This document shows positions 1 through 10,667 of a DNA stretch of 64,000 nt, piece by piece; positions within the stretch are counted from its first letter, which is position 1, and every line of letters begins with the position of its first letter. Below the pieces are notes generated by a model. That model did not search any database, was not told where the DNA came from, and worked only from the letters and a program-made list of their open reading frames with translations. A program made the position numbers and the translations under genes. This stretch comes from Salinicola peritrichatus (GTDB lineage Bacteria; Pseudomonadota; Gammaproteobacteria; Pseudomonadales; Halomonadaceae). The DNA lies in NCBI RefSeq assembly GCF_003206715.1, contig NZ_PZJU01000008.1:217533-281532 (forward strand). The letters are read 5' to 3'.

Positions 1-41
1 CGGCCTTCTTCGTTTGGTTCTCGCGTCCGACCGTGCCGGGA

Positions 42-365
42 TCAGCGTTCCAGCAGCTCGATCTTGTTAGGCTTGCCGTCCCACTCCTTGGCGTCTTCCG
101 GCGGGTCTTTCTGCTCGGTGATGTTGGGCCAGACCTCGGCGAGTTCGGCGTTGAGCTCGATGAACTGCTGTTGACCGTCGGGCAATTCGTCTTCCGAGAA
201 GATCGCCTCGGCAGGGCACTCCGGCTCGCACAACGCGCAGTCGATACACTCGTCCGGGTGAATGACGAGAAAGTTGGGCCCCTCGTAGAAGCAGTCCACC
301 GGGCAGACTTCGACGCAGTCGGTGTATTTGCACTTGATGCAGTTCTCGGTGACGACGAACGTCAT
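42..365 (-). CDS. fdxA: 7Fe ferredoxin FdxA
   Basis: This 107-residue protein is a seven-iron ferredoxin, a small soluble electron carrier in the cytoplasm. The cysteine pattern matches the Azotobacter FdI type. Cys9, Cys17 and Cys50 would hold the [3Fe-4S] cluster, and Cys21, Cys40, Cys43 and Cys46 the [4Fe-4S] cluster. The length and the acidic C-terminal tail are normal for the FdxA family. It lies downstream of mutS on the same strand, across a 225-bp gap large enough for its own promoter. The linkage of mutS and fdxA is common in Pseudomonas-like gammaproteobacteria. The redox partner cannot be read from the sequence. Confidence 0.95.
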   Translation of the reverse strand: MTFVVTENCIKCKYTDCVEVCPVDCFYEGPNFLVIHPDECIDCALCEPECPAEAIFSEDELPDGQQQFIELNAELAEVWPNITEQKDPPEDAKEWDGKPNKIELLER

Positions 366-590
366 GGGTGATCTCTCCTGGTTGACGGCCCGGTCGCTGG
401 CCCCTTGGTCACGGTCTCGGCGGGATATGATGACTTTTTGAAATCACCGCTTTCACGGCGCCGCCCGAGGATATCTGAATGGCGCCATATTCTAGGCGGG
501 TGGCGTTGGCCCCGGCAAGCGGGGGCTGGGAATGTCTGGGAATGGTGTTATAGCTCACCGGTTGTTGTCATGGCCTGTGTATGGCGGGTT

Positions 591-3173
591 TCAGTACTGC
601 TCGCGCCATTGGTAGAGCAGTTCCAGCGCCGCACGCGGCGTCAGCGAGTCGACATCCAGCGACTCCAGCGCTTCCAGCACCGGGTGCGGCGTGGCGGCGA
701 ACAGGTCCGCCTGCTGCGGTTGCGCCGTCGGCGTCGAGGAGGTTGACGCGACGGGCGTGGCCGGTGGCTGTTCCAGGCTCGCCAGCTTGTCGCGGGCGCG
801 GGCGATGACGCTCTGGGGGACGCCGGCGAGCTGGGCGACCTGTAGGCCGTAGCTTTGACTCGCCGGCCCCTCTTCGACCCGGTGCATGAAGACGATGCCG
901 TCCTTGTGCTCGGCGGCGGTGAGGTGAACGTTGGCCACCGTCTCCTGCTGCTCGGCCAGCGCGGTCATCTCGAAATAGTGGGTGGCGAACAGTGTGAAGG
1001 CGCGCTGTGCCGCGAGATGCTCGGCGCTGGCCCAGGCCAGCGACAGGCCATCGAAGGTACTGGTGCCACGGCCGATCTCGTCCATCAGCACCAGGCTTTC
1101 GGCGGTGGCGTTGTGCAGGATGCTGGCGGTTTCGGTCATCTCCACCATGAAGGTGGAGCGACCGCCGGCCAGGTCGTCGCTGGAGCCGATGCGGGTGAAG
1201 ATACGGTCCAGCGGGCCGATTTCGGCGCGGTCGGCGGGAACGAAACAGCCAGTGTGGGCGAGCAGCGCGATCAGTGCCGCCTGACGCATGTAGGTCGATT
1301 TACCGCCCATGTTGGGGCCGGTGATCACCAGCATGCGGCGATTGTCGTCGAGCACCAGATCATTGGGCACGAAGGGATGCTGGCTGACCTGCTCGACCAC
1401 CGGATGGCGGCCGCCGAGGATGTTGAATCCCGGCGTTTCCGTCAGGCGCGGGCGCACGAAGTCGAGACTCTGGGCGCGTTCGGCAAAGGCGCACAGTACG
1501 TCCAGCGCCGACAGCGAATGGCCGGTGGCCTGCAGCGCGTCGAGATCGGCATTGAGCGTGTCGATCAGGCTCTCGTAGAGCAGCTTTTCGCGCGCCAGCG
1601 CGCGGGACTTGGCCGATAGCGCCTTGTCCTCGAACTCCTTGAGCTCGGGGATGATGAAGCGCTCGGCGTTCTTCAGCGTCTGGCGGCGGATGTAGTCCGC
1701 CGGCACCTCGCGCGCCTGGGCGCGGGGAATCTCGATGTAGTAGCCGTGAACGCGGTTGTAGCCGACCTTGAGCCCGGCCAGTCCGGTGCGTTCGCGCTCG
1801 CGTATTTCCAGCTGTACCAGGTAGTCGCCGGCGTGCTCGGCCAGGCCGCGATACTCGTCGAGTTCGGCATCGAAGCCCTCGCGAATCACGCCGCCATCAC
1901 GGATCACCACCGGCGGGTTGTCGATCAGTGCTTGGCTCAGGGTCTCGGCAAGCGCCGGATAGGGGCGGATATGGCGCGCTAGGTCGTCGAGCGCACTTTC
2001 GCCTTCGATGCGCTCGAGGTCGCCCTGTAGCGTCGGCAGCACGTTGAGCGCGTCGCGCAGGCGCGCGAGGTCCCGCGGCCGGGCGCTACGCAGCGCGACG
2101 CGGGCGAGAATGCGCTCGACATCGCCGACCGCGTTGAGAGAGTCGCGAATCACCACATGTTCATCGTTGTCGAGCAGCAACTGCACCGCCGCCTGGCGGG
2201 CACCGATCTGAATCCGGTCGCGCAGCGGCCGGTTGAGCCAGCGCTTGAGCAGCCGCGAGCCCATCGGTGTGACGGTGGTGTCGAGCACGCTGGCGAGTGT
2301 ATTGTCGCCGCTGCCGCCGAGGTTTATGTCGATCTCCAGGTTGCGCCGGCTGGCGGCATCGATCACCACCGCTTCGTCGCGACTCTCTACGCCCAGCGCG
2401 GTGACGTGGGGCAGGCGCGAGCGCTGGGTGTCGCGGGCATAGTCGACCAGCACGCCGGCGGCGATCAGCGCCGTTTTCAAATGGGTGCAGCCGAAGCCGC
2501 GCAGGTCGGCGACGTTGAACTGGTCGCACAGCAGCCGGTTGGCCGTTTCCCCATCGAAGTGCCAGTCGTTCTGGCGCCGTAGCCCGGTCCGTTCGGCCAG
2601 CGATGGCGGTAGCTCGAGACTCTCGGCGGCCAGCAGTTCGGCTGGCTGGAGGCGATGAATCTCGGCCAGCATGTCGGCCTCGCCCTCGACTTCGAGCACG
2701 TTGAAGCGACCGCTGGAGAGTTCCAGCCAGGCGATGCCCCAGCAGTCGCCCGTTCGATGCACAGCGACCAGCAGGTTGTCGCGGTTGGCGTCCAGCAGCG
2801 CTTCGTCATGCAGCGTACCGGGGGTGACGATCCGTACTACCTTGCGCTCGACCGGCCCCTTGGCGGCGTTGGGGTCGCCGATCTGTTCGCAGATCGCCAC
2901 CGACTCGCCGGATCTGACCAGCCGTGCGAGATACGACTCAACGCTGTGGTAGGGCACGCCGGCCATGGGAATCGGGTTGCCGGCGGATTGGCCGCGGGCG
3001 GTCAGCGTGATATCGAGTAGCTGCGAGGCGCGTTTGGCGTCGTCATAGAACAGCTCGTAAAAATCACCCATGCGGTAGAAGAGCAGCACATCGGGATGCT
3101 CGCGCTTGATCTTCAGGTATTGCGCCATCATCGGCGTATGCTGGGTCGTCTTGCTGGAGGCCGCGTCCTGCAT
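591..3173 (-). CDS. mutS: DNA mismatch repair protein MutS
   Basis: The 860-residue product is the mismatch-recognition ATPase of methyl-directed repair, which works with MutL. The mismatch-wedging Phe-Tyr-Glu motif sits at residues 38-40, within GDFYELF. Near residue 620 is the Walker A loop GPNMGGKST. It is followed by the Walker B region [15 protein letters not shown] and the ATPase signature [11 protein letters not shown]. The C-terminal tail with a run of Thr, Ser, Pro and Gln before the dimerisation helix is usual. Length is close to the 853 residues of E. coli MutS. The start is the first ATG of the frame and aligns with the family N-terminus (HTPMMAQYL). No strong Shine-Dalgarno is visible. 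Confidence 0.97.
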   Translation of the reverse strand: MQDAASSKTTQHTPMMAQYLKIKREHPDVLLFYRMGDFYELFYDDAKRASQLLDITLTARGQSAGNPIPMAGVPYHSVESYLARLVRSGESVAICEQIGDPNAAKGPVERKVVRIVTPGTLHDEALLDANRDNLLVAVHRTGDCWGIAWLELSSGRFNVLEVEGEADMLAEIHRLQPAELLAAESLELPPSLAERTGLRRQNDWHFDGETANRLLCDQFNVADLRGFGCTHLKTALIAAGVLVDYARDTQRSRLPHVTALGVESRDEAVVIDAASRRNLEIDINLGGSGDNTLASVLDTTVTPMGSRLLKRWLNRPLRDRIQIGARQAAVQLLLDNDEHVVIRDSLNAVGDVERILARVALRSARPRDLARLRDALNVLPTLQGDLERIEGESALDDLARHIRPYPALAETLSQALIDNPPVVIRDGGVIREGFDAELDEYRGLAEHAGDYLVQLEIRERERTGLAGLKVGYNRVHGYYIEIPRAQAREVPADYIRRQTLKNAERFIIPELKEFEDKALSAKSRALAREKLLYESLIDTLNADLDALQATGHSLSALDVLCAFAERAQSLDFVRPRLTETPGFNILGGRHPVVEQVSQHPFVPNDLVLDDNRRMLVITGPNMGGKSTYMRQAALIALLAHTGCFVPADRAEIGPLDRIFTRIGSSDDLAGGRSTFMVEMTETASILHNATAESLVLMDEIGRGTSTFDGLSLAWASAEHLAAQRAFTLFATHYFEMTALAEQQETVANVHLTAAEHKDGIVFMHRVEEGPASQSYGLQVAQLAGVPQSVIARARDKLASLEQPPATPVASTSSTPTAQPQQADLFAATPHPVLEALESLDVDSLTPRAALELLYQWREQY

Positions 3174-3410
3174 GGTGTTTCGCTAAACTCCGTCGATTCT
3201 GGGGCAACGATTCTAGGGCAAGGGGAGCATCGACTCGTCGTTCGCCGACGCATTGCTGAGCAAGGTTATCACGCAGCGTCGGGCGTCGACATGCGCCGCG
3301 GTCGATAGTCAGCGCTAGCTCGGTTCATGCGCCGAGGTCTAGGGATTTCAACCTGGGTCTCCGCTACGAAGCCGTTACAGTGTGTGAAACCGGCATCCGA
3401 GGACCCACAT

Positions 3411-3596
3411 ATGGCCCGGCTGGTGCTCAACCACCTCAGTGATTCGACTTACCGGCAACTTGCTGTCGAAGCCAACAAGCGCAACGTCAATGTCAGCGAA
3501 CTTGCCGTCATTCTATTGGAGCTAGCCGTTGCCGACCTGGCCGCCGGACCGTCCGCGCAGCCAGCGGCATCCCCTCGCCCTCGAGACCCCAAGTGA
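3411..3596 (+). CDS. small ribbon-helix-helix-like protein, putative
   Basis: This 61-residue frame begins at ATG 3411 behind a GAGGA ribosome-binding site. The frame opens further upstream, but that part does not look coding. The N-terminal 40 residues (MARLVLNHLSDSTYRQLAVEANKRNVNVSELAVILLE in outline) read as a beta strand followed by two helices. This resembles Arc/FitA-type ribbon-helix-helix DNA-binding proteins, often antitoxins. The tail is Ala/Pro-rich and probably disordered. No toxin gene lies next to it: a 197-bp gap leads to pncC. Family assignment is by appearance only, so the role remains unknown. It could be a solitary regulator. Confidence 0.55.
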   Translation: MARLVLNHLSDSTYRQLAVEANKRNVNVSELAVILLELAVADLAAGPSAQPAASPRPRDPK

Positions 3597-3696
3597 AGGC
3601 GAGCGGGTCCTATCGATGGCGGATACCCGCCCTGTTGCGCAGTGCCGGAATCTCCGCATACTAGGTCTATTAATACTAGCTGGGCCTGTAAATACC

Positions 3697-3754
3697 ATGC
3701 GTCGCGAGCCGCGTTGCCGGGCCAAATGCGTTCAGGCAAGGCGCGGAACGTCGA
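3697..3754 (+). repeat. dispersed repeat, copy A
   Basis: This 58-bp stretch between the small RHH gene and pncC matches 27837-27894 without gaps at 48 of 58 positions, counted by eye. Both copies lie in intergenic DNA upstream of a plus-strand gene. It is probably part of a family-specific intergenic repeat. The surrounding gap (3597-3793) holds nothing else recognisable apart from the ribosome-binding site of pncC. Confidence 0.6.
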
Positions 3755-3793
3755 CGTTCAGCCCGCCCGTGACCGGAAGAAGGAGAACTGCCT

Positions 3794-4357
3794 ATGTCAG
3801 CGGCGTCAGACTTCGACATGCCGGCCGATGCCGACAAGGATGCGGAGCCATTGGCGCGGCGTCTGGGGGAGGTCTGTCTGGCGCACCAGGCCCATGTGAC
3901 CACGGCGGAATCGTGTACCGGTGGCGGCGTTGCCTGTGCCATTACCGCCGTGGCCGGTAGTTCGGCCTATTTCGAGACCGGTTACGTGACCTATTCGAAC
4001 CAGGCCAAGCAACGTCTGCTGGGGGTCGCGGAAGCCACTCTCTCCACCTATGGGGCGGTCAGTGCTGAAACCGTGCGAGAGATGGTTGCCGGTGCCTGTC
4101 GCGACAGCGGTGCGACGCTCGGTGTCGCCGTCAGCGGAATAGCCGGCCCCGACGGCGGTAGCGCGGAAAAGCCGGTCGGTACCGTCTGGTTCGCCTGGGG
4201 CGACGAACGCAGGCAGCGCGTGAGCCACTTCCAGATCCCGGGCGACCGGGCCCAGGTCCGTGAGCGCTCGGTATCCATCGCCCTGGCGGGCCTGATCGAA
4301 TGGCTAATGGATCAGGCGGGCGCCCGCGGTGCTACTCATCGCCACTTGCAGCGATGA
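3794..4357 (+). CDS. pncC: Nicotinamide-nucleotide amidase PncC (CinA C-terminal domain)
   Basis: The 187-residue product is a stand-alone CinA C-terminal domain. This enzyme hydrolyses nicotinamide mononucleotide to nicotinate mononucleotide and ammonia, recycling pyridine nucleotides in the cytoplasm. The family signature TAESCTGGGVA is at about residues 36-46, and the conserved SGIAGPDGGSAEKPVGTVWFA block follows near 115. There is no N-terminal MoaB-like half, as in E. coli YgaD/PncC. The start at ATG 3794 is preceded by AGAAGGAG. It sits directly upstream of recA with its own stop 128 bp before recA. This pncC-recA-recX order is conserved in many gammaproteobacteria. Confidence 0.93.
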   Translation: MSAASDFDMPADADKDAEPLARRLGEVCLAHQAHVTTAESCTGGGVACAITAVAGSSAYFETGYVTYSNQAKQRLLGVAEATLSTYGAVSAETVREMVAGACRDSGATLGVAVSGIAGPDGGSAEKPVGTVWFAWGDERRQRVSHFQIPGDRAQVRERSVSIALAGLIEWLMDQAGARGATHRHLQR

Positions 4358-4403
4358 AAAAACGCTGCTAGGGGATAGGCGCGGGAGGATTTTTTCGCCA
4401 TAC

Positions 4404-4423
4404 TACTGGCTAGCCATACAGTA
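4404..4423 (+). promoter_or_regulatory. LexA (SOS) box upstream of recA
   Basis: The 16-mer CTGGCTAGCCATACAG fits the gammaproteobacterial LexA consensus CTG-N10-CAG. It extends to TACTG...CAGTA at both ends. It lies 63 bp before the recA start codon, where the recA promoter is expected. DNA damage should therefore induce recA, and recX by readthrough. Confidence 0.88.
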
Positions 4424-4485
4424 TGTGAGTCTGGTGCCGTTGCCGGCATGCCTCGTCTCACCTCGTGCATTCATAGGAGACTTCC

Positions 4486-5550
4486 ATGGCACAAGACGAA
4501 AACCGCAGCAAGGCACTCAATGCGGCTTTGTCACAGATCGATCGCCAATTCGGCAAAGGCACCGTGATGCGCCTGGGCGACTCGCCACGTACGGCGGTGC
4601 CGGTGGTGTCTACGGGGTCTCTGGGGCTGGACATCGCGCTCGGCGTCGGCGGCCTGCCCTATGGCCGCGTGGTCGAGATATTCGGTCCGGAATCCTCGGG
4701 CAAGACCACGCTGACGCTGTCGGTGATCGCGCAGGCCCAGAAGCAGGGCAAGACCTGCGCCTTCATCGATGCCGAACACGCGCTCGATCCGAGCTATGCG
4801 GAAAAGCTGGGTGTCGATCTCGACGAACTGCTGGTATCCCAGCCGGATACCGGCGAGCAGGCGCTGGAAATCTGCGACATGCTGGTTCGCTCCGGTGGCG
4901 TCGACGTGATCATCATCGACTCGGTGGCGGCGCTCACGCCGCGGGCCGAAATCGAGGGCGAAATGGGTGACTCCCACGTCGGTCTGCAGGCGCGTCTGAT
5001 GTCCCAGGCGCTGCGCAAGGTCACCGGAAACATCAAGAACGCCAACTGCATGGTGGTGTTCATCAACCAGATCCGCATGAAGATCGGTGTGATGTTCGGC
5101 AGCCCCGAAACCACGACCGGCGGTAACGCGCTCAAGTTCTATTCCAGCGTGCGTCTCGACATCCGGCGTATCGGCTCGGTCAAGCAGGGCGACGAGGTCA
5201 CCGGCAACGAGACCCGGGTCAAGGTGGTCAAGAACAAGGTGGCACCGCCGTTCCGTCAGGCCGAGTTCCAGATTCTCTACGGCAAGGGCATCTATCACGC
5301 CGGCGAGGTGATCGATCTTGGCGTGCAGTGCAATCTGGTCGACAAGGCCGGCGCCTGGTACAGCTATCAGGGCAACAAGATCGGTCAGGGCAAGGCGAAC
5401 GCATCGCAGTATCTGGAAGAGAATCCGGCCATCATGGCGGAGATCGAGGAGCAGATTCGCGCGCAGTTGCTCGCCGTGCCGGCGCCCAAGGAGAAGGAGT
5501 CCGAGGCGGCGGTCGCCGATGGCAACGACCCTGGCGACTCCCTGCTGTAA
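4486..5550 (+). CDS. recA: Recombinase RecA
   Basis: The 354-residue protein is the RecA strand-exchange ATPase and LexA co-protease. It forms filaments on single-stranded DNA in repair and the SOS response. The Walker A loop GPESSGKT is at residues 67-74. The Walker B region [10 protein letters not shown] and the L2 loop with [12 protein letters not shown] follow as expected. The acidic C-terminal tail ([16 protein letters not shown]) is usual. The start ATG follows the ribosome-binding sequence AGGAGA. A LexA box lies upstream, and recX begins 32 bp downstream, so the two are probably co-transcribed. Confidence 0.98.
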   Translation: MAQDENRSKALNAALSQIDRQFGKGTVMRLGDSPRTAVPVVSTGSLGLDIALGVGGLPYGRVVEIFGPESSGKTTLTLSVIAQAQKQGKTCAFIDAEHALDPSYAEKLGVDLDELLVSQPDTGEQALEICDMLVRSGGVDVIIIDSVAALTPRAEIEGEMGDSHVGLQARLMSQALRKVTGNIKNANCMVVFINQIRMKIGVMFGSPETTTGGNALKFYSSVRLDIRRIGSVKQGDEVTGNETRVKVVKNKVAPPFRQAEFQILYGKGIYHAGEVIDLGVQCNLVDKAGAWYSYQGNKIGQGKANASQYLEENPAIMAEIEEQIRAQLLAVPAPKEKESEAAVADGNDPGDSLL

Positions 5551-5582
5551 GCCAGGTTCCGTATCGGCAACGGAGAGCGTGA

Positions 5583-6047
5583 ATGGCTGGCGCCGTCGAT
5601 TTGTCTCCGCGTGATCTGGCGATTCAATTGCTGGCCCGGCGTGAATATTCCCGGGCCGAACTGATCCAGCGACTCGGCGCCAAGGGCGTCGAGCCCGCGG
5701 CGATCGACGCGACGCTGAAGGCGCTTGCCGAAGAAGGCCTGCAGTCGGATGCGCGTTTCGCCGAAGTCTTCGTGCGTTCGCGCATCGCCCTCGGCCACGG
5801 CCCGCTCAAAATTCGCGTCGAATTGGGCCAGCGGGGTATCGCTGATTCCCTGATGACGCCCGCCTTCGAAGCCGAGGCGCCCGATTGGCGGAAGCTGGCT
5901 TGCCTGGCTCTCGCCAAGCGTTTCGATGGTCCCGGTGCCACGCCGCGCGAACGCGCCAAGCGGGAGCGCTTTCTCGCCGGGCGCGGTTTCGAGTTCGACC
6001 AGGTCCGTTATGCCATGAACCATGCCTGGGGCGGTGACGACGAATAG
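5583..6047 (+). CDS. recX: RecA regulator RecX
   Basis: This 154-residue protein belongs to the RecX family, which binds RecA filaments and limits their activity. The sequence shows the three-helix repeats of RecX, for example AIQLLARREYSRAELIQRLGAKG near the N-terminus and ALAKRFDGP in the third repeat. Length matches the family. It follows recA by 32 bp with a GGAGAG ribosome-binding site before ATG 5583. It is therefore probably expressed by readthrough from the SOS-controlled recA promoter. Confidence 0.94.
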   Translation: MAGAVDLSPRDLAIQLLARREYSRAELIQRLGAKGVEPAAIDATLKALAEEGLQSDARFAEVFVRSRIALGHGPLKIRVELGQRGIADSLMTPAFEAEAPDWRKLACLALAKRFDGPGATPRERAKRERFLAGRGFEFDQVRYAMNHAWGGDDE

Positions 6048-6185
6048 CTTTTCGAAACCCCCCATTCTTTCCCGCACTCTCCTCATGCCTGGTTCTCATG
6101 GAGCTTCGGCAATTTAGCCTGCCTTTCGACACGCCTTGCTTATACTGCCTGGAAGCGACAAATAATGACGACATGGGTGTCGCAC

Positions 6186-6216
6186 TCGACAGACTGACTG
6201 TCGACCACGTTATACT
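6186..6216 (+). promoter_or_regulatory. candidate alaS promoter with palindromic operator
   Basis: A -10 hexamer TATACT (6211-6216) has a -35-like TCGACA (6186-6191) upstream, at a rather long 19-bp spacing. Overlapping the -35 is the inverted repeat CGACAG-ACTGA-CTGTCG (6187-6203). E. coli AlaRS is known to repress its own gene by binding a palindrome at the promoter, so this could be an operator. No experimental support exists here, and a second TATACT at 6141-6146 is an alternative. Confidence 0.35.
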
Positions 6217-6330
6217 AACGCGCTTTGCGATGGCCCGAAGCGGTAGCATCTGGCCGTTTCGCAGCCCGTTTTTGCGTCGCCACGTGGTCCGTTCGCCGCC
6301 GTGGGCACGCCTATCGCCACGGATGTTTCC

Positions 6331-8934
6331 ATGAAAAGTGCAGATATCAGACAGGCCTTCCTGAGCTACTTCGAGGAGCGCGGACACACCATCGTGCCTT
6401 CCGCCTCTCTGGTACCGGAAAACGACCCGACGCTTCTCTTTACCAATGCCGGCATGGTGCCGTTCAAGGACGTCTTCCTGGGGCGCGATCCGCGTCCCTA
6501 TGTGCGTGCCACCTCGGCCCAGCGCTGCGTGCGTGCCGGCGGCAAGCACAACGACCTCGACAACGTCGGCTACACGGCCCGTCATCACACCTTCTTCGAG
6601 ATGATGGGCAACTTCAGCTTCGGCGACTATTTCAAGGCTGACGCCATTCGCTTCGCCTGGAACTTCATCACCGAGGTGCTGAAGCTGCCCAAGGAACGCC
6701 TCTGGGTCACGGTTCACGTCAGCGATGACGAAGCGGCCAGGATCTGGACCGACGACATCGGCGTCGACCCGGCGCGCATGTCGCGCCTGGACGAGGACAA
6801 CTTCTGGCAGATGGGCGACACCGGTCCCTGCGGCCCGTGTTCGGAAATCTTCTATGACCACGGACCCGAGGTCTGGGGTGGACCTCCCGGTAGCCCGGAA
6901 GAGGACGGCGACCGCTACATCGAGGTGTGGAACCTGGTCTTCATGCAATTCGACCGCGACGCCACGGGCAAGCTGACGCCACTGCCCAAGCCGTCGATCG
7001 ATACCGGCATGGGGCTGGAGCGCATGGCCGCGGTGATGCAGGGCGTTCACTCCAACTACGAGATCGACCTGTTCCAGAATCTGCTGGCCGCCGCCGCCGA
7101 GGTTACGGGGCACAGTGACACGGAAACACCGTCGCTGCGGGTGATCGCCGACCATATCCGTTCCTGCGCCTTTTTGATCGTCGACGGCGTATTGCCGTCC
7201 AACGAAGGTCGCGGCTACGTACTGCGCCGCATCATCCGTCGCGCCATTCGCCACGGTCACAAGCTCGGCGCCAGCGAACCGTTCTTCCACAAACTGGTGG
7301 CGGCGCTGGACGCCGAGATGGGCGAGGCCTATCCCGAACTGCACCAGGCGCGCGCGCAGATCGAGCGGGTGCTGTTGAAGGAAGAACAGCAGTTCGCGCG
7401 CACGCTGGATCACGGCATGGGGCTGCTCGAAGAGGCGCTGGCGTCTCTCGAGGGTGACGTGCTGCCGGGCGAGACGGTGTTCAAGCTCTACGATACCTAT
7501 GGCTTTCCGTACGATCTGACTGCCGATGTCTGCCGCGAACGCGGCGTGACGCTGGACGAGGCCGGCTTCGAGCGCGAACTTGAAGCCCAGCGTCAGCGCG
7601 CCCGGGCCGCCAGCCAGTTCGGCGGCGATTACGCTGCGGCCCTGGAGCTGGAAGGATCGACCGAGTTCACCGGCTACGACCGCCTCGAGGACAGTGCGAC
7701 CGTGACCGCCATCGTCGATGGCCAGGGCAATGCGCTCGAATCGCTGGAAGAGGGACAGAAAGGCGTCGTCGTGCTAGACCGTACGCCGTTCTATGGCGAG
7801 TCCGGCGGGCAGGTCGGCGACACCGGCTATCTGATTGCCGACGGCGGGCGTTTCCAGGTTACCGATACCCGCAAGCAGGCAGGCCATCATCTGCACGAAG
7901 GCGTCATGGTCAGCGGCAGCCTGCAAGTTGGCGAAGGCATCAAGCCGCAGGTCGACGCTTCGTTGCGCCAAGCGACCATGCGCAACCACTCGGCGACCCA
8001 TCTGCTGCACGAGGCGCTGCGCCGCACGCTCGGCGACCACGTTCAGCAGAAGGGCTCGCTGGTCAGCGCCGAACGCCTGCGCTTCGACTTCAGTCATTTC
8101 GAGCCGGTCACGGCCGAGCAACTGACCCGGATCGAGCGGATCGTCAACGCTCAGATTCTGGCCAACGCGCCGACTCGGGTCGAGCAGATGACGCTGGACG
8201 AGGCCAAGGCCAAGGGCGCGCGAGCCCTGTTCGAGGCCAAGTACGCCGATAATGTGCGCGTGTTGACGATCGGCAGCGACGATTTTTCGATCGAGTTGTG
8301 CGGCGGCACTCACGTGGCGCGCACCGGTGACATCGGTCCTTTCCACATCGTCGCGGAGTCCGGCACGGCGGCGGGCGTGCGACGTATCGAGGCGGTCACC
8401 GGCGAAGGGGCGCTGGCGTGGTTCGCGACCCAGGAGCGTGAACTGAACGCCGTCGGCGAACGGCTCAAGGTCAAGCCGGAACAGATCGTCGAACGCCTGG
8501 ATGTGGTGCTCGAGCGCCAGCGCACGCTGGAAAAGGAGCTCGAACGGCTCAAGGCCAAGCTGGCCAGCGCTGCCGGCAACGAGCTACTGGATCAGGCGCA
8601 GGAAGTGGCCGGCGTGCGCGTGCTGGCGACCCAGATCGAGGGCGTCGGTGGCAAGGATCTGCGCAACCTGCACGACCAGCTCAAGCAGAAACTGGGCTCC
8701 GGTGCGCTGGTCCTGGCCGCCGCCCGGGATGGCAAGGTCAGCCTGATCGCCGGGGTCACCGACGATCTGACCGCCCGCATCAAGGCCGGCGAGCTGGTCA
8801 ACCACGTTGCCGCGCAAGTCGGTGGCAAGGGCGGCGGACGCCCGGACATGGCGCAGGCGGGCGGCAGTGATCCGAGTCAATTGCCGGCGGCGCTGGCCAG
8901 CGTGCCGGCCTGGGTCGCCGAACGGCTCGGCTAA
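6331..8934 (+). CDS. alaS: Alanine--tRNA ligase
   Basis: The 867-residue enzyme charges tRNA-Ala. The class II catalytic core begins [19 protein letters not shown] and contains the motif 1 and 2 blocks ([25 protein letters not shown]). The editing domain has the zinc-binding [11 protein letters not shown] and CGGTH motifs. The C-Ala domain ends with the glycine-rich [15 protein letters not shown]. The frame is open 30 bases upstream from a GTG, but ATG 6331 matches the family N-terminus exactly and was chosen. The gene is followed by lysC and csrA in the usual gammaproteobacterial order. Confidence 0.98.
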   Translation: MKSADIRQAFLSYFEERGHTIVPSASLVPENDPTLLFTNAGMVPFKDVFLGRDPRPYVRATSAQRCVRAGGKHNDLDNVGYTARHHTFFEMMGNFSFGDYFKADAIRFAWNFITEVLKLPKERLWVTVHVSDDEAARIWTDDIGVDPARMSRLDEDNFWQMGDTGPCGPCSEIFYDHGPEVWGGPPGSPEEDGDRYIEVWNLVFMQFDRDATGKLTPLPKPSIDTGMGLERMAAVMQGVHSNYEIDLFQNLLAAAAEVTGHSDTETPSLRVIADHIRSCAFLIVDGVLPSNEGRGYVLRRIIRRAIRHGHKLGASEPFFHKLVAALDAEMGEAYPELHQARAQIERVLLKEEQQFARTLDHGMGLLEEALASLEGDVLPGETVFKLYDTYGFPYDLTADVCRERGVTLDEAGFERELEAQRQRARAASQFGGDYAAALELEGSTEFTGYDRLEDSATVTAIVDGQGNALESLEEGQKGVVVLDRTPFYGESGGQVGDTGYLIADGGRFQVTDTRKQAGHHLHEGVMVSGSLQVGEGIKPQVDASLRQATMRNHSATHLLHEALRRTLGDHVQQKGSLVSAERLRFDFSHFEPVTAEQLTRIERIVNAQILANAPTRVEQMTLDEAKAKGARALFEAKYADNVRVLTIGSDDFSIELCGGTHVARTGDIGPFHIVAESGTAAGVRRIEAVTGEGALAWFATQERELNAVGERLKVKPEQIVERLDVVLERQRTLEKELERLKAKLASAAGNELLDQAQEVAGVRVLATQIEGVGGKDLRNLHDQLKQKLGSGALVLAAARDGKVSLIAGVTDDLTARIKAGELVNHVAAQVGGKGGGRPDMAQAGGSDPSQLPAALASVPAWVAERLG

Positions 8935-8994
8935 ATGCATTCCGGCCGCTGCACCGGCGGCGGCCGACAACGCTAGGGAGCGACAAACAGACTC

Positions 8995-10239
8995 ATGGCG
9001 CTATACGTACAGAAGTTCGGTGGGACCTCCGTCGGTTCGGTCGAGCGCATCAAGGCCGTGGCCGAAAAGGTCAAACGCTTTCGCGACGAAGGCCATCAAG
9101 TGGTTGTGGTGGTCTCGGCAATGAGCGGCGAAACCAATCGGCTGATCGATCTTGCCAGCCAGATCAACGACGATCCGACGCCGCGCGAGATGGATATGCT
9201 CGTTTCCACCGGCGAGCAGGTGACCATCTCGTTGCTGGCCATGGCCCTGCACAAGCTGGGCGTGCCGGCAACCTCCTACACCGGTGCCCAGGTTGGCATC
9301 CGTACCGATAGTGCCCACACCAAGGCGCGCATCCAGCGGATCGAAACCGATGAGCTCAAGGAAGACCTGGCGGAAGGCCAGGTGGTCGTCGTGGCGGGTT
9401 TCCAGGGCGTCGACGAGGAGGGCAACATCACCACCCTCGGCCGCGGCGGCTCGGACACCACTGGCGTGGCGCTGGCGGCGGCGTTGGGCGCAGACGAGTG
9501 CCAGATCTACACTGACGTCGATGGCGTCTATACCACCGACCCGAGGGTCTGTTCCAAGGCCCAGCGCTTGGAGAGAATCACCGTCGAGGAGATGATCGAA
9601 CTGGCCAGCCTCGGCTCCAAGGTATTGCAGATTCGCTCGGTGGAGTTCGCCGGCAAATACAATGTACCGCTACGGGTGTTGTCGAGCTTCGAGGATGGGC
9701 CCGGCACGCTGATCGTTGCAGACGAGGAAATCGAATCGATGGAAGAACCGCTGATCTCCGGTATTGCCTTCACCGCCAACGAAGCCAAGCTGACGCTGCT
9801 TAACACGCCCGACGTGCCCGGCGTTGCCTCGCGCATCCTGGGGCCGATCGCCGACGCCAACATCGAAGTCGACATGATCGTCCAGAACGTGGCACCGGCC
9901 GGCGACTACACCGACTTTACCTTCACCGTGGCCAAGAGCGACTACAAGCAGACCACGCGTATCCTGCAGAACGACGTCATCCCCGCGCTTGGCGGCGGAG
10001 AGCTGCGCGGCGACGACAACATCGCCAAGGTATCGCTGGTCGGCGTGGGTATGCGTTCCCACGCAGGGGTCGCCTCCAAGATGTTCCGCGTGCTGGCCGA
10101 GGAGAACATCAACATTCGTATGGTCTCGACTTCGGAGATCAAGATTTCGGTAGTGATCGACGAAAAGGCCATGGAGCTCGCGGTGCGCGCACTGCACACT
10201 GCCTTCGGTCTCGATAAAGACAGCATTCAAAGCGAATAA
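8995..10239 (+). CDS. lysC: Aspartate kinase, ACT-regulated
   Basis: This 414-residue monofunctional aspartokinase phosphorylates aspartate, the first step to lysine, threonine and methionine, and to ectoine in halophiles. The N-terminal kinase domain has the KFGGTS motif at residues 7-12 and GRGGSDTTGVALAAAL near 148. Two ACT domains (starting around LTLLNTPDVPG and KVSLVGVGMRSHAG) provide feedback control. Size and layout fit the Pseudomonas-type single aspartokinase. The 60-bp gap after alaS leaves no room for a lysine riboswitch, so regulation is probably allosteric. A GGGAG sequence lies upstream of ATG 8995. Confidence 0.96.
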   Translation: MALYVQKFGGTSVGSVERIKAVAEKVKRFRDEGHQVVVVVSAMSGETNRLIDLASQINDDPTPREMDMLVSTGEQVTISLLAMALHKLGVPATSYTGAQVGIRTDSAHTKARIQRIETDELKEDLAEGQVVVVAGFQGVDEEGNITTLGRGGSDTTGVALAAALGADECQIYTDVDGVYTTDPRVCSKAQRLERITVEEMIELASLGSKVLQIRSVEFAGKYNVPLRVLSSFEDGPGTLIVADEEIESMEEPLISGIAFTANEAKLTLLNTPDVPGVASRILGPIADANIEVDMIVQNVAPAGDYTDFTFTVAKSDYKQTTRILQNDVIPALGGGELRGDDNIAKVSLVGVGMRSHAGVASKMFRVLAEENINIRMVSTSEIKISVVIDEKAMELAVRALHTAFGLDKDSIQSE

Positions 10240-10469
10240 TCGAATAACACCTTCAAGAATGTCTCAGGCGTTCTACGCTTAGGATGGTTGAAACAAAGTG
10301 AAAGGAATCCAGCGCTTTTTCAATGCAACCGGGTTGTCACGGAACGGTGTCATTGGCCTGATGGCCTGTATGGCGCATAATCGCTCTGCGGGCGGCAGGC
10401 CATCTTTGCTGGCGGTCCGTGTGAGCGTGACTCGAGAATGGAAGAAGGCCCTGAGAAGGAGATCAGATA

Positions 10470-10667
10470 ATGCTCATCCTGACCCGTCGAGTGGGAGAGA
10501 CTCTCATGATCGGCGACGACATTACCGTCACGGTTCTGGGAGTGAAAGGGAATCAGGTGCGCATCGGCGTGAATGCGCCCAAGGATGTGGCCGTCCACCG
10601 CGAAGAGATCTATCAGCGCATCCAGCGCGAGAAATCCGAAGACGAAGACGGCGGTCCCGGCGTATAA
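10470..10667 (+). CDS. csrA: Carbon storage regulator CsrA
   Basis: This 65-residue RNA-binding protein is a global post-transcriptional regulator that binds GGA motifs in mRNA leaders. The sequence opens [18 protein letters not shown] and carries the conserved [19 protein letters not shown] block. The C-terminal tail is acidic and variable as usual. AAGGAGATCAG before the start holds a GGA overlapping the ribosome-binding site, and another GGA lies about 15 bp further upstream. This is compatible with autoregulation, though that is inference. It sits between lysC and the tRNA-Ser gene, as in many gammaproteobacteria. Confidence 0.97.
   Translation: MLILTRRVGETLMIGDDITVTVLGVKGNQVRIGVNAPKDVAVHREEIYQRIQREKSEDEDGGPGV

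Noticed and set aside
5806-7413. A 535-residue minus-strand frame opposite recX and alaS
   Set aside because: It is a shadow of two confidently identified genes and has no ribosome-binding site or domain.
8943-8966. A terminator between alaS and lysC (CGGCCGC/GCGGCCG)
   Set aside because: The stem is short with a 10-base loop and no T tract. Readthrough into lysC cannot be excluded or shown.
8935-8994. A lysine riboswitch before lysC
   Set aside because: The gap between alaS and lysC is only 60 bp, far too short for the lysine aptamer.
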